Below, piece by piece: positions 27,566 to 36,446 of a stretch of 64,000 nucleotides of DNA. The notes beneath the pieces were generated by a model. That model was not told where the DNA came from and searched no databases. It worked only from the letters and a program-made list of their open reading frames with translations. Where the stretch lies: positions 9,458 to 73,457 of the forward strand of contig DATIWX010000100.1 of assembly GCA_035519135.1 (NCBI GenBank), written 5' to 3'. The position numbers and the translations under genes were made by a program. Within the stretch, counting starts at the first letter, position 1. Each line of letters begins with the position of its first letter. The stretch comes from VBDM01 sp035519135 (GTDB lineage Bacteria > Pseudomonadota > Gammaproteobacteria > Burkholderiales > SG8-39).

Positions 27566-30500
27566 ACCTCACCGAGCCCTTCATCCGGCGCCCGGTCGCC
27601 ACCACGCTCCTCACCGCGGGCATCACGCTCGCCGGCGCAACCGCCTTCGGCCTGCTGCCGGTTGCGCCGCTGCCGCAGGTCGACTTCCCCACGATCTCGG
27701 TGCAGGCGCAGCTTCCCGGGGCAAGCCCCGAGGTGATGGCGGCCACGGTCGCGACGCCGCTCGAGCGCGCGCTCGGCCGCATCGCCGGGGTGACCGAGAT
27801 GACGTCTTCCTCGTCGCTGGGCAACGCGCGCATCACCCTGCAGTTCGATCTGAACCGCGACATCGACGGCGCCGCGCGCGACGTGCAGGCGGCGATCAAC
27901 GCGGCGAGGAGCCAGCTGCCGACCAGCCTGCCGCGCAACCCCACCTACCGCAAGGTCAACCCGGCCGACGCGCCGGTCATGATCCTCGCGCTGACCTCCG
28001 ACACCATGGACCGCGGCCAGATGTACGACGCGGCTTCCACCATCCTCGCGCAGCGCATTTCCCAGGTGAGCGGGGTCGGGCAGGTCACGGTGGGCGGTGC
28101 GTCGTTGCCGGCGGTGCGGGTCGAGCTCAATCCCACGGCGCTCAACAGCTACGGCGTCGCGCTCGACGACGTGCGCGCGGCGCTCGCCGCGGCGAATGCC
28201 AACCGCCCCAAGGGGTCGGTCGAGGACGGCGACCGCCACTGGCAGATCCAGGCCAACGACCAGGCGAAGAAGGCGAGCGAGTACATTCCCTTGATCGTCG
28301 CCTACCGGAACGGCGCCGCGGTGCGCCTGGCCGATGTCGCCGAGGTGGTGGATTCGGTGGAGGACCTGCGCAACGCCGGATCCGCGAACGGGAAGCCCTC
28401 GGTGCTGCTCATCATCAACCGGCAGCCGAACGCCAACATCATCGAGACGGCGGAGCGCGTGCGCGAGCTCATGCCGCTGTTGCGCGCATCCATTCCCAGG
28501 GCGATCAATCTGGACGTGGTGCTCGAGCGCACCAGCACCATCCGCGCGTCGCTGCGCGAGGTGGAGCGCACGCTGCTGATCGCGATGGCACTGGTGATCC
28601 TGGTGGTGTTCGTGTTCCTGCGCAATGCCCGCGCAACGCTCATCCCCGCGGTCGCCGTGCCGGTTTCGCTGGTGGCGACCTTCGGCGTGATGTACCTCGC
28701 CGGGTTCAGCCTGAACAACCTGTCGCTGATGGCCCTGACCATCGCCACCGGATTCGTGGTCGACGACGCGATCGTGGTGCTGGAGAACGTGTCGCGCCAC
28801 ATCGAGCGCGGCCTGACGCCGTTCCAGGCGGCGCTGCTCGGGGCGAAGCAGGTGAGCTTCACCGTCCTGTCGATGAGCCTCTCGCTCATCGCGGTGTTCA
28901 TCCCCATCCTGCTCATGGGCGGCATCGTCGGGCGCCTCTTCCGCGAGTTCGCAGTGACCCTCTCGGTCGCGATCCTGGTGTCGCTCGCGGTGTCATTGAC
29001 GACGACGCCGATGATGTGCGCGCGGCTGCTGAAGGCGCGCGGCGAGAAGCGCCCGGGGCGCCTCTTCGCCGCGAGCGAGCGCGTATTCAAGTGGATGCTC
29101 GCCGAGTACGAAGCGAGCCTTTCGTGGGCGCTGCGCCATTCGCGCCTGATGATGCTGCTCCTCGCCGCGACCATTGGGCTCAACGTCTATCTGTACATCG
29201 TCGTGCCGAAGGGCTTCTTCCCGCAGCAGGACACCGGCCGTATGATCGGTTTCATCCAGGCCGACCAGGGCATCTCCTTCCAGGCGATGCGGCAGAAGCT
29301 CGCCGATTTCATCGAGATCGTGCGCGCCGACCCCGCCGTGGAGAACGTGGTGGGCTTCACCGGGGGCGGCCAGCGCAACTCCGGATTCATGTTCCTTTCG
29401 CTCAAGGCCCTCAGGGACCGCGGGATCAGCGCCGATCAGGTGGTGGCGCGGCTGCGCCCGCGCCTCGCCCAGGAGGCCGGAGCGAGCCTGTTCCTGGTGC
29501 CGGTGCAGGACATCCGCATCGGCGGCCGGCAATCGGGCGCGCAGTACCAGTACACGCTGCAGGCGGACGATCTGTCCGATCTGCGCCTGTGGGAGCCGCG
29601 CGTGCGCCAGGCGCTGTCCCAGCTGCCCGAGCTCACCGACGTGAACACCGATCAGCAGGAGAAGGGGCTGGAAACCCTGGTGACGATCGACCGGCCCACG
29701 GCCGCGCGCATGGGCCTCACGCCCAAGATGATCGATACGACGCTCTACAACGCCTTCGGCCAGGCGCAGGTGTCGACCATCTACCAGGCGCTCAACCAGT
29801 ACCACGTGGTGATGGAGGTCGCGCCGCAGTACTGGCAGACTCCCGACGCCCTGAACGGCGTCTACGTGCTCTCGCCCACCAGGGGCCAGGTGCCGCTCAA
29901 CGCGATCGCGCGCTATGAGCCGAGCACCGCGCCGCTCGCGGTCAACCACCAGGGCCAGTTCGTGGCCTCCACGATCTCCTTCAATCTGCCCGTAGGGGTG
30001 ACCTTGGGCGAGGCGACGACCGCGATCAACGACGCGATGGCGCGCATCGGCGTGCCGACCACCGTCCACGGGAGCTTTCAGGGAACGGCGCGCGCCTTCC
30101 AGGCCTCGCTCGACAGCCAACCCTTTCTCATCCTGGCCGCGCTCATCGCCGTATACATCGTGCTGGGCGTCCTCTACGAGAGCACCATCCACCCGATCAC
30201 GATCCTCTCGACGCTTCCGTCGGCGGGCGTGGGCGCCCTGCTCGCCCTGATGGCGTTTCGCACCGAGCTCAGCATCATCGCCCTGATCGGCGTGATCCTC
30301 CTCATCGGCATCGTCAAGAAGAACGCCATCATGATGATCGATTTCGCCATCGAGGCCGAGCGCAGTGAGGGCATGCGGCCCGAGGAGGCGATCTTCCAGG
30401 CCTGCCTGCTGCGCTTTCGTCCGATCATGATGACCACCATGGCGGCGATGCTCGGCGCGGTTCCGCTCGCGATCGGATTCGGGGACGGCTCGGAGTTTCG

Positions 30501-30663
30501 CCGGCCGCTCGGCATCTCGATCGTCGGCGGCCTCATCGTGAGCCAGCTGTTGACGCTGTACACGACTCCGGTGGTCTATCTGTACTTCGACCGCTTCCGC
30601 CTGTGGAGCGCCCGCGTGTTCGGTCGCCGCCGGGGCGGTGCCGCGGCCGCGGAGGCGTCGTGA
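27562..30663 (+). CDS. mdtC: RND efflux pump subunit, MdtC-like
   Basis: 1033 residues from GTG 27562 (VNLTEPFIRRPVATTLLTAG). Same architecture as MdtB: GFVVDDAIVVLENVSRH in TM4 and ILLIGIVKKNAIMMIDFA in TM10. The two pumps are paralogous in tandem. A much longer open frame exists upstream but it is antiparallel-frame readthrough inside mdtB. The stop overlaps the next gene's GTG start. Confidence 0.92.
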   Translation: MNLTEPFIRRPVATTLLTAGITLAGATAFGLLPVAPLPQVDFPTISVQAQLPGASPEVMAATVATPLERALGRIAGVTEMTSSSSLGNARITLQFDLNRDIDGAARDVQAAINAARSQLPTSLPRNPTYRKVNPADAPVMILALTSDTMDRGQMYDAASTILAQRISQVSGVGQVTVGGASLPAVRVELNPTALNSYGVALDDVRAALAAANANRPKGSVEDGDRHWQIQANDQAKKASEYIPLIVAYRNGAAVRLADVAEVVDSVEDLRNAGSANGKPSVLLIINRQPNANIIETAERVRELMPLLRASIPRAINLDVVLERTSTIRASLREVERTLLIAMALVILVVFVFLRNARATLIPAVAVPVSLVATFGVMYLAGFSLNNLSLMALTIATGFVVDDAIVVLENVSRHIERGLTPFQAALLGAKQVSFTVLSMSLSLIAVFIPILLMGGIVGRLFREFAVTLSVAILVSLAVSLTTTPMMCARLLKARGEKRPGRLFAASERVFKWMLAEYEASLSWALRHSRLMMLLLAATIGLNVYLYIVVPKGFFPQQDTGRMIGFIQADQGISFQAMRQKLADFIEIVRADPAVENVVGFTGGGQRNSGFMFLSLKALRDRGISADQVVARLRPRLAQEAGASLFLVPVQDIRIGGRQSGAQYQYTLQADDLSDLRLWEPRVRQALSQLPELTDVNTDQQEKGLETLVTIDRPTAARMGLTPKMIDTTLYNAFGQAQVSTIYQALNQYHVVMEVAPQYWQTPDALNGVYVLSPTRGQVPLNAIARYEPSTAPLAVNHQGQFVASTISFNLPVGVTLGEATTAINDAMARIGVPTTVHGSFQGTARAFQASLDSQPFLILAALIAVYIVLGVLYESTIHPITILSTLPSAGVGALLALMAFRTELSIIALIGVILLIGIVKKNAIMMIDFAIEAERSEGMRPEEAIFQACLLRFRPIMMTTMAAMLGAVPLAIGFGDGSEFRRPLGISIVGGLIVSQLLTLYTTPVVYLYFDRFRLWSARVFGRRRGGAAAAEAS

Positions 30664-32132
30664 AGCGCGGTGCGCTGCTGCTGCTTCTCGCTTTCTCCGG
30701 TTGCGCGGTCGGGCCGGACTACCAGCGGCCGTCCGTCGAAGTGCCCGCCGGGTACAAGGAGGCGGGGGAGTGGAAGGTGGCGCAGCCGCGGGACGACGCG
30801 AGCCCCAGCCAGTGGTGGGAGATGTTCGGCGATCCCGATCTCAACGCGCTCATGGAGCAGGTGGAGATATCCAACCAGAACGTGCTCGCCGCCGAGGCGC
30901 AGTTCCGCCGGGCGCAGGCGATCGTGGCGGCGTCGCGCGCCGCCTACTTCCCGACGGTAACGGCCAACGCATCGATCGCCCGCAGCCGCTCACCGACCGG
31001 AGTGGTCGGGGGCACCAGCGCCGGCCGCATCATCACCAACCGCTCCGCCAGCCTCGACGCCGGATGGGAGCTGGACCTGTGGGGGCGCGTGCGGCGGGGA
31101 GCGGAGTCGAGCGAGGCGAGCGCGCAGGCGAGCGCGGCCGACCTCGCCGGAGCGCGCCTGTCGTCGCAGGCCGCGCTGGCGTCGAGCTACCTGCTGCTGC
31201 GCACGATCGACGCACAGAAGCGGATTCTCGACGAGTCTGTCGCGGCGTTCCAGAGGTCCTACGATCTGACGAAGAACCGCTACGAGGCGGGTGTCGCCGC
31301 TAAGGTGGACGTGGTGCAGGCCGAGACGCAGCTCAAAAGCACGCTCGCGGATTCCATCGATCTCGGCGTGCAACGCGCCCAGCTCGAGCACGCCATCGCG
31401 GTGCTGGCAGGCAAGGCGCCCGGGGCGTTCACGATCGCGCCCAGGCCGCCCGACGTGGCGCGCGCGCCGCTTTCGATCAGGATGCCGCCGATCCCAACGG
31501 AGGTTCCGTCCGCGCTCCTCGAGCGCCGGCCGGACATCGCCTCGGCTGAGCGCCTCGTCGCCTCGGCCAACGCGCAGATCGGCGTCGCGAAGGCGGCGTA
31601 TTTTCCGTCGCTGACCCTGTCCGGATCCTACGGCTCGCGCGCGGGCGACGCCGCCAGCTGGTTCACCGCGCCCAGCACTTTCTGGGCATACGGGCCGGCG
31701 CTGGCGCAGTCGATCTTCGACGCAGGCCTGCGGCGGGCGCAGACCGATCAGGCGATCGCCGCTTACGACGCCACCGTCGCCCAATACCGCCAGACCGTGC
31801 TTGCGGGATTCCAGGAGGTCGAGGACAACCTCGCCGCGCTGCGCATCCTCGACGAGGAGGCGAAAGTCCAGGAGGAAGCGGTGCGTGCGGCGCGAGAATC
31901 CGTGACGCTCACGACCAACCAGTACAAGGCCGGCATCGTGAGCTACATCAACGTCGTGGCGGTGCAGACCGCGTGGCTGAACAACGAGCGGGCCGCGATG
32001 GTGGTGCTCGGGCGCAGGCTCGTCGCCGCGGTGACGCTGCTCAAGGCGCTGGGCGGCGACTGGAGCACGGCCGATCTCCCCGAGGGCGAAGCCCTGCGTG
32101 AGCGCACGATGCCCGCGTCGGCGGCGCGCTAG
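30660..32132 (+). CDS. NodT-family outer-membrane efflux lipoprotein
   Basis: 490 residues from GTG 30660. The N-terminus is a lipoprotein signal with lipobox LAFSGC (Cys15), followed by the family start AVGPDYQRPSVEVP. Two outer-membrane efflux repeats form the TolC-like channel (LDLWGRVRRGAE; AQSIFDAGLRRAQTDQA). It completes the mdtABC operon, giving a full tripartite drug or metabolite exporter. Confidence 0.9.
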   Translation: MKRGALLLLLAFSGCAVGPDYQRPSVEVPAGYKEAGEWKVAQPRDDASPSQWWEMFGDPDLNALMEQVEISNQNVLAAEAQFRRAQAIVAASRAAYFPTVTANASIARSRSPTGVVGGTSAGRIITNRSASLDAGWELDLWGRVRRGAESSEASAQASAADLAGARLSSQAALASSYLLLRTIDAQKRILDESVAAFQRSYDLTKNRYEAGVAAKVDVVQAETQLKSTLADSIDLGVQRAQLEHAIAVLAGKAPGAFTIAPRPPDVARAPLSIRMPPIPTEVPSALLERRPDIASAERLVASANAQIGVAKAAYFPSLTLSGSYGSRAGDAASWFTAPSTFWAYGPALAQSIFDAGLRRAQTDQAIAAYDATVAQYRQTVLAGFQEVEDNLAALRILDEEAKVQEEAVRAARESVTLTTNQYKAGIVSYINVVAVQTAWLNNERAAMVVLGRRLVAAVTLLKALGGDWSTADLPEGEALRERTMPASAAR

Positions 32133-32183
32133 GAGCCGAATGCCTCGTGGTAGTATCTTGATTTTGAAGACTTTGAAAGCGCC

Positions 32184-33455
32184 ATGTTCCCCTCGAGGAG
32201 CAGTCTCGCCCAAGCCGATCCGGAGCTCTGGGCCGCAATCCAGCAGGAAAACCAGCGCCAGGAAGACCACATCGAGCTGATCGCCTCGGAGAACTACGCG
32301 AGCCCGAACGTGCTCGCGGCGCAAGGCTCGCAGCTCACCAACAAGTACGCCGAGGGCCTGCCCGGCAAACGCTATTACGGCGGCTGCGAGTTCGTCGACA
32401 TCGCGGAGCAGCTCGCGATCGACCGCGTCAAGCAGCTGTTTGGAGCGGACGCCGCCAACGTGCAGCCCAACTCGGGCTCGCAGGCGAACCAGGCGGTGTT
32501 CTTCGCCGCGATGAAGCCCGGCGACACTTTCCTCGGGATGTCGCTCGCGATGGGCGGCCACCTCACCCACGGCTCGCCGGTCAACCTCAGCGGCAAATGG
32601 TTCAACGTCCTGAGCTACGGCCTGAACGACAGGGAAGAAATCGACTACGAGGCGCTTGAGCGCCTGGCGCACGAGCACCGGCCCAAGCTCATCCTCGCCG
32701 GCGCGTCCGCATACTCCTTGCGAATGGACTTCGAGCGCATCGGCCGGGTGGCGCGGGAGGTCGGCGCGTATTTCATGGTCGATATGGCGCACTACGCCGG
32801 CCTGATCGCGGCGGGCGAGTATCCGAGCCCGGTCGGTATCGCCGATTTCGTCACCAGCACCACGCACAAGACGCTGCGCGGACCGCGTGGCGGATTCGTG
32901 CTGATGCGCGCCGAGCACGAGAAGATGATCAACTCCGCGGTATTTCCCGGATTGCAGGGCGGGCCGCTGATGCACGTGATCGCCGCCAAGGCGGCCGCCT
33001 TCAAGGAGGCGCTCGCGCCCGAGTTCAGGGTCTACCAGAAGCAGGTGATGGTCAACGCGCGCAGGATGGCCGAGGCGCTGGCGGCGCGCGGTTTGCGCAT
33101 CGTGTCGGGGCGAACCGAGAGCCACATGTTCCTGCTCGACCTGCGTGCGAAGAGCGTCACCGGCAAGGACGCCGAGGAAGCGCTCGGCCGGGCGCACATC
33201 ACCGTGAACAAGAACGCCATCCCCAACGATCCGCAGAAGCCCTTCGTCGCGAGCGGCATCCGCATCGGCTCGCCGGCCATGACCACGCGTGGCTTCCGCG
33301 AGGCCGAGGCCGTGCAGCTCGGCAACCTGATCGCCGACGTGCTGGACGCGCCGCGCGACGACAAGGTCGCGAAGCGCGTGGCGGCCGAGGTGGCCGAGCT
33401 GTGCCGACGGCATCCGGTCTATCGTGCCGCCGAAGAGCGCGTGGCGGCTGTGTGA
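32184..33455 (+). CDS. glyA: Serine hydroxymethyltransferase
   Basis: 423 residues, full length for GlyA. The PLP lysine is K229 in STTHKTLRGPRGG, with IELIASENYAS and the NKYAEGLPGKRYYGG loop. It interconverts serine and glycine, supplying one-carbon units to folate. It starts the glyA-nrdR-ribD run usual in betaproteobacteria. Confidence 0.97.
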   Translation: MFPSRSSLAQADPELWAAIQQENQRQEDHIELIASENYASPNVLAAQGSQLTNKYAEGLPGKRYYGGCEFVDIAEQLAIDRVKQLFGADAANVQPNSGSQANQAVFFAAMKPGDTFLGMSLAMGGHLTHGSPVNLSGKWFNVLSYGLNDREEIDYEALERLAHEHRPKLILAGASAYSLRMDFERIGRVAREVGAYFMVDMAHYAGLIAAGEYPSPVGIADFVTSTTHKTLRGPRGGFVLMRAEHEKMINSAVFPGLQGGPLMHVIAAKAAAFKEALAPEFRVYQKQVMVNARRMAEALAARGLRIVSGRTESHMFLLDLRAKSVTGKDAEEALGRAHITVNKNAIPNDPQKPFVASGIRIGSPAMTTRGFREAEAVQLGNLIADVLDAPRDDKVAKRVAAEVAELCRRHPVYRAAEERVAAV

Positions 33456-33464
33456 GGACGCACG

Positions 33465-33944
33465 GTGAAGTGCCCGTACTGCAAGGCTGAAGACACCGCG
33501 GTCATCGACTCGCGCGAGTCCGACGACGGCGACAGTACGCGGCGGCGGCGCCAGTGCGAGTCCTGCGGAAAGCGCTTCACCACTTACGAGCGCGTGGAAC
33601 TCTCCATGCCGATGGTGGTGAAGTCCAACGGCAACCGCGTTCCCTACGACCGCGAAAAGGTGCGCACCGGCTTCATGCGGGCGCTGCACAAGCGGCCGGT
33701 GCCCACCGAATACGTGGACCAGGCGATCACCCGCATCGAGCAGCGCGTCCTCGCCCTGGGCGAGCGCGAGCTGGCGAGCCGCGTGATCGGCGAGATGGTG
33801 ATGCGCGAGCTGAAGAAGATGGACGACGTCGCCTACATTCGCTTCGCCTCGGTGTACGAGGATTTCCAGCGCGTCGACGATTTCCACGACGCGATCCGCG
33901 AGGTCAAGAAGCCCGAGAAGCGCGCGCGCGGCGCCGCCAAGTAA
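33465..33944 (+). CDS. nrdR: Transcriptional repressor NrdR
   Basis: 159 residues from GTG 33465 (VKCPYC). Zinc ribbon with C3-X2-C6 and C31-X2-C34 (RRRRQCESCGKRF), followed by the ATP-cone domain (VVKSNGNRVPYDREKV). NrdR represses ribonucleotide reductase genes in response to dNTP/ATP. The stop shares a base with the ribD ATG (TAATG). Confidence 0.96.
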   Translation: MKCPYCKAEDTAVIDSRESDDGDSTRRRRQCESCGKRFTTYERVELSMPMVVKSNGNRVPYDREKVRTGFMRALHKRPVPTEYVDQAITRIEQRVLALGERELASRVIGEMVMRELKKMDDVAYIRFASVYEDFQRVDDFHDAIREVKKPEKRARGAAK

Positions 33945-35026
33945 TGTTCAGCGTCGCCGACCGCGAGTTCATGCGGCAGGCGCTCCAGCTCGCCGAGCGC
34001 GGGCTCTACAGCACGACCCCGAATCCGCGCGTCGGCTGCGTCATCGTGAGGGACGGCGCGGTTCTCGCGACCGGGTGGCACGAGAAGGCGGGTCTGCCTC
34101 ACGCGGAAGCCCTGGCGCTGAAAGCGGCGGGCGAGCGCGCGCGCGGCGCGACGCTCTACCTCAATCTCGAGCCCTGCAGCCACCATGGCCGGACGCCGCC
34201 CTGCGCCGACGCGATCGTCGCGGCCGGGGTCGGGCGCGTGGTGGCGGCGATGCAGGATCCCAACCCCAAGGTCTCGGGCGCGGGCTTCGCCAAGCTGCGC
34301 ACCGCGGGAATCGAGGTCGAGCACGGGCTGATGGAAGACGAGGCGCGCGAGCTCAACATCGGCTTCGTCGCCCGCATGACCCGCGGGCGCCCCTGGGTGC
34401 GCATGAAGATCGCGGCGAGCCTGGACGGCCGCACGGCGCTCGCCAACGGCAAGAGCCAGTGGATCACCGGAGAGGCGGCGAGGGCGGACGGGCATCGCTG
34501 GCGCGCCCGCGCCTGTGCCATCCTCACCGGCCACGGCACCGTGAGGGACGACGACCCTCGGCTCAATGTGCGCGGGGTCGACACGCCGCGGCAGCCGCTC
34601 AGGATCGTCGTCGATTCGAGGTTCGAGACGCCGCCGTCGGCTCGCGTACTGAAAGAGGGGAAGACGCTGATTGCGGGCGCAGTGAGAGAGTCGAAACGGA
34701 TTGCGGCCCTAGAGAAAGCCGGCGCCGAGACCGTCATCATCCCCAACGACCGCGGCAAGGTCGAGCTGTTCAAGCTCATGGAAGCGCTCGCTCGCCGCGA
34801 GCTGAACGAAATCCACGTCGAAGGCGGCGCCAAGCTGAACGGCTCGCTGCTCCAGGCCGGCGTGGTCGACGAGCTGCTCGTCTATCTCGCGCCGAGCGTC
34901 ATCGGTGATTCGGGTCGGGGGATGTTCGACTTGCCGGAGCCGACCGAACTTTCGGCGAGTACGGCGCTGAAGATTCGCGAGGTCGAGCGCATGGGCGAAG
35001 ACCTTCGCATTCTGGCGAGGATTTGA
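33944..35026 (+). CDS. ribD: Bifunctional riboflavin biosynthesis deaminase/reductase RibD
   Basis: 360 residues from ATG 33944. The deaminase domain has zinc ligands in PHAEALAL and PCSHHGRTPPCADA; the reductase domain begins near residue 145 (RPWVRMKIAASLDGRTAL). It catalyses two successive steps from the GTP-derived pyrimidine. The partner ribE lies 836 bases further on, separated by a methyltransferase gene on the other strand. Confidence 0.96.
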   Translation: MFSVADREFMRQALQLAERGLYSTTPNPRVGCVIVRDGAVLATGWHEKAGLPHAEALALKAAGERARGATLYLNLEPCSHHGRTPPCADAIVAAGVGRVVAAMQDPNPKVSGAGFAKLRTAGIEVEHGLMEDEARELNIGFVARMTRGRPWVRMKIAASLDGRTALANGKSQWITGEAARADGHRWRARACAILTGHGTVRDDDPRLNVRGVDTPRQPLRIVVDSRFETPPSARVLKEGKTLIAGAVRESKRIAALEKAGAETVIIPNDRGKVELFKLMEALARRELNEIHVEGGAKLNGSLLQAGVVDELLVYLAPSVIGDSGRGMFDLPEPTELSASTALKIREVERMGEDLRILARI

Positions 35027-35030
35027 GATA

Positions 35031-35049
35031 ACCGGGGACAGACCCCGGT
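35031..35049. repeat. REP-like palindrome after ribD
   Basis: ACCGGGG-ACAGA-CCCCGGT, seven-base arms, five bases after the ribD stop. The core GGGGACAGACCCC resembles a REP-type motif I recall from betaproteobacterial genomes. No T tract follows, so a Rho-independent terminator is unlikely. Nothing else is seen between 35050 and 35158. Confidence 0.4.
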
Positions 35050-35158
35050 CTGCGCCGGCTGAGAATGCGTTCGCCGGGGACCGACGCCAGCCGCGGAACA
35101 CCAGGCATTGCGCGATCGCGGCGAAGATCCTTGTTTCGGGTCGCGTTACCCTGCGGCA

Positions 35159-35863
35159 TCATTTCTTCCGAAAAACGACGACATGCTGCCAGGGCAAGTC
35201 GCTTACGGTCCTGATCCATACCAGGGGGTGAACCGCCGCCTCTTTCCTCACCTGTACCTCGGTCATGGTGTGCAGGGCTTTGATGGGCACGCTCGGATCG
35301 TCTCCCCGGAACTCGACGAACACGACGCGTCCGCCGGGCTTGAGGGCCTTCACGATCGCGGCGAGCATCTCGTAGGGATATTCGAGCTCGTGATACACGT
35401 CGACCATCAATGCGAGGTCCAACGTAGCCGTTGGCAGCCGCGGATCGGTCTCGGTGCTCAGGATCGCCTTCACGTTGCTCAAGCGGCGCTGCTTCATCTG
35501 CATCCGCAGGATATCGATCATGCCGGGCTGGATGTCGACCGCATAGACGATGCCGTCCGGGCCGAGGCGCTCCGCGATGCGCGACGAGTAGTAACCGCTG
35601 CCCGCGCCGACGTCGGCGACCATCATCCCCGGCTTGAGGTCGAGTGCGGCCAGCACGCGATCCGGCTTTTCCTCCTCCTTTCGCTCCGGGCGCTCGAGCC
35701 AGGTTGCGCCGTAATAGCTCATCACTTTCGCGATCTCGCGGCCCATGTAGAGCTTGCCGATGCCGTCGGGGCTTGCCTGGACGGCCGTGTAGCGATCGGC
35801 ACCCGCGAAAGCGAGCAGCGGGATCAACAGGAAGGCGCACAGCCAAGTAGAATTCTTGCCCAT
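35159..35863 (-). CDS. Secreted or membrane-anchored class I SAM methyltransferase-like protein
   Basis: 234 residues from ATG 35861-35863, with an N-terminal signal peptide or anchor (STWLCAFLLIPLLAFAGA). The SAM motif VADVGAGSGYYSSRIAER and motif II VDIQPGMIDILR are clear, and the C-terminus ends in PWQHVVVFRKK. A methyltransferase with a signal sequence is unusual, but such periplasmic-predicted members exist in proteobacteria. Substrate unknown. Its start codon overlaps that of ribE on the opposite strand; an alternative ATG at 35873-35875 would lengthen the overlap. Confidence 0.7.
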   Translation of the reverse strand: MGKNSTWLCAFLLIPLLAFAGADRYTAVQASPDGIGKLYMGREIAKVMSYYGATWLERPERKEEEKPDRVLAALDLKPGMMVADVGAGSGYYSSRIAERLGPDGIVYAVDIQPGMIDILRMQMKQRRLSNVKAILSTETDPRLPTATLDLALMVDVYHELEYPYEMLAAIVKALKPGGRVVFVEFRGDDPSVPIKALHTMTEVQVRKEAAVHPLVWIRTVSDLPWQHVVVFRKK

Positions 35864-36446
35864 GTTCAGCGGCATCATAGCGGCTGTCGGCAGCATCAGC
35901 CGGGTCGAGGCGGCGAAAGGCGGGCGCCGGCTCGAAATCGCGGCCGGCAAGCTCGGCCTGCGCGATGTGGCCGTCGGTGACAGCATCAGCGTCAACGGCG
36001 CCTGCCTTACCGTAGTCAAGCGCGGAAAGGGGAGTTTCAGTGTCGACGTTTCCCGCGAGACCCTGCGCTGCACTGCCGGCCTCGACCGGTCGGGCGTGGT
36101 CAATCTCGAAAAGGCGCTCAGGCTTTCGGACCGGCTCGACGGTCATCTGGTGCTCGGTCACGTCGACGGCGTCGGCAAGGTGACGAAGGTGGAGCGGCTG
36201 GGCGCCAATCGCCTGCTGCGGGTGCGCGCACCGGCGTCTCTGGCGCGCTACATCGCGCGCAAAGGCTCGATCGCAGTGCAGGGCGTTAGCCTGACGGTGA
36301 ACGCGGTGCATGGAACCGAATTCGAGGTCAACCTGATCCCGCATACGCTCGCCGTGACCACGCTGAAGGACCTCCGCGCCGGCGACCGAGTCAACCTGGA
36401 AGTGGATTCTCTCGCGCGCTACGCGGAACGGCTGCTTCGCCGCTGA
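35862..36446 (+). CDS. ribE: Riboflavin synthase alpha chain
   Basis: 194 residues from ATG 35862 (MFSGIIAAVGSISRV). Two lumazine-binding repeats: the first with SVNGACLTVV, the second with GHLVLGHVDGVGKV and VSLTVNAV. It dismutates dimethylribityllumazine to riboflavin. The stop overlaps the hrpA start (TGATG). Confidence 0.94.
   Translation: MFSGIIAAVGSISRVEAAKGGRRLEIAAGKLGLRDVAVGDSISVNGACLTVVKRGKGSFSVDVSRETLRCTAGLDRSGVVNLEKALRLSDRLDGHLVLGHVDGVGKVTKVERLGANRLLRVRAPASLARYIARKGSIAVQGVSLTVNAVHGTEFEVNLIPHTLAVTTLKDLRAGDRVNLEVDSLARYAERLLRR

Noticed and set aside
33944..36446. FMN riboswitch near the riboflavin genes
   Set aside because: ribD starts one base before the end of nrdR and ribE has no leader; no RFN-like element was seen.
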